A DNA stretch of 64,000 bases from an uncultured Eubacteriales bacterium (GTDB taxonomy: Bacteria > Bacillota > Clostridia > Oscillospirales > Acutalibacteraceae). Under the pieces are notes generated by a model. It did no database searches, was not told where the DNA came from, and worked only from the letters and a program-made list of their open reading frames with translations. Below are positions 63,994 through 64,000 of this stretch, one piece after another; within the stretch, counting starts at the first letter, position 1, and every line of letters starts with the position of its first letter. A program made the translations under genes and the position numbers. The stretch covers positions 47,987-111,986 of the forward strand of contig CAKSIH010000004.1 in the NCBI GenBank assembly GCA_934462705.1, in the 5' to 3' direction.

Positions 63994-64000
63994 TGTATCA

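Overview
The window is an AT-rich chromosomal segment from a spore-forming member of the Clostridia, most likely an Oscillospirales/Ruminococcaceae-type anaerobe. The evidence is the sporulation genes (a spoIIQ-like gene behind a good sigma-F promoter, spoIIR, spoIID, spoVS), the paired glgC/glgD glycogen genes, LL-diaminopimelate aminotransferase, 2-hydroxyacyl-CoA dehydratase activator-type proteins, T-box leaders and an NHLM-type peptide exporter. No rRNA, prophage, transposase or CRISPR array was seen. The species cannot be named from the sequence alone.

Layout. 0-2.5 kb: end of an acyl-carrier-protein gene, a SpoIIQ-like LytM peptidase, then four small double-glycine-leader peptide genes. 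2.6-8.6 kb: ROK sugar kinase, TcdA, and a two-gene activase pair. 8.8-12.5 kb: aroB-aroA-aroC-chorismate mutase. 12.5-14.2 kb: tyrS behind a Tyr T-box. 14.2-16.5 kb: yebC-type gene, spoIIR, ispE. 17.0-20.7 kb: tRNA-Pro, then a Cys T-box ahead of cysE-cysS-mnmA. 20.9-24.8 kb: asnB and a secreted protein built from three kinds of tandem repeat. 25-30.8 kb: glycogen operon glgB-glgC-glgD-glgA. 31.1 kb: a fifth leader peptide behind a poly-C promoter. 31.7-37.1 kb: gapA, a membrane protein, spoIID, a left-handed beta-helix protein and an LRR surface protein. 37.2-38.9 kb: tRNA Thr, Trp, Gly and Leu, an ASCH-domain gene and a tRNA-derived tandem repeat. 39.3-47.5 kb: DEAD-box helicase, dus, dapF-pyrG-dapL, rny. 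47.7-54.6 kb: eno and the NHLM exporter operon. 54.6-60.7 kb: trmB, lipoprotein, response regulator, histidine kinase, DUF1385, prmC. 60.9-63.8 kb: two TrkA-type proteins, ymdB, spoVS and a small membrane protein.

The most interesting theme is a dispersed peptide-secretion system. One peptidase-containing ABC transporter operon (49.2-54.6 kb) has no linked modifying enzyme. Up to five short peptides ending their leaders in E-N-x-x-G-G or similar lie elsewhere. Four of them share a C-terminal hydrophobic-Gly-Phe motif. The peptide at 31.1 kb is driven by a promoter with thirteen consecutive C residues between the -35 and -10 boxes. The same promoter, again with thirteen C residues, ends the window at base 64000, so a further member probably starts just outside. 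Length change in these tracts would alter promoter spacing, which suggests phase-variable expression.

A second theme is a set of seven GC-rich, multi-arm palindromes (a perfect or near-perfect outer stem enclosing one to three hairpins) scattered between genes of an otherwise AT-rich genome. One sits between the tyrS T-box and the tyrS start. A third theme is structured translation control: two divergent neighbouring genes (trmB and the second trkA-type gene) each have a hairpin between the ribosome binding site and the start codon.
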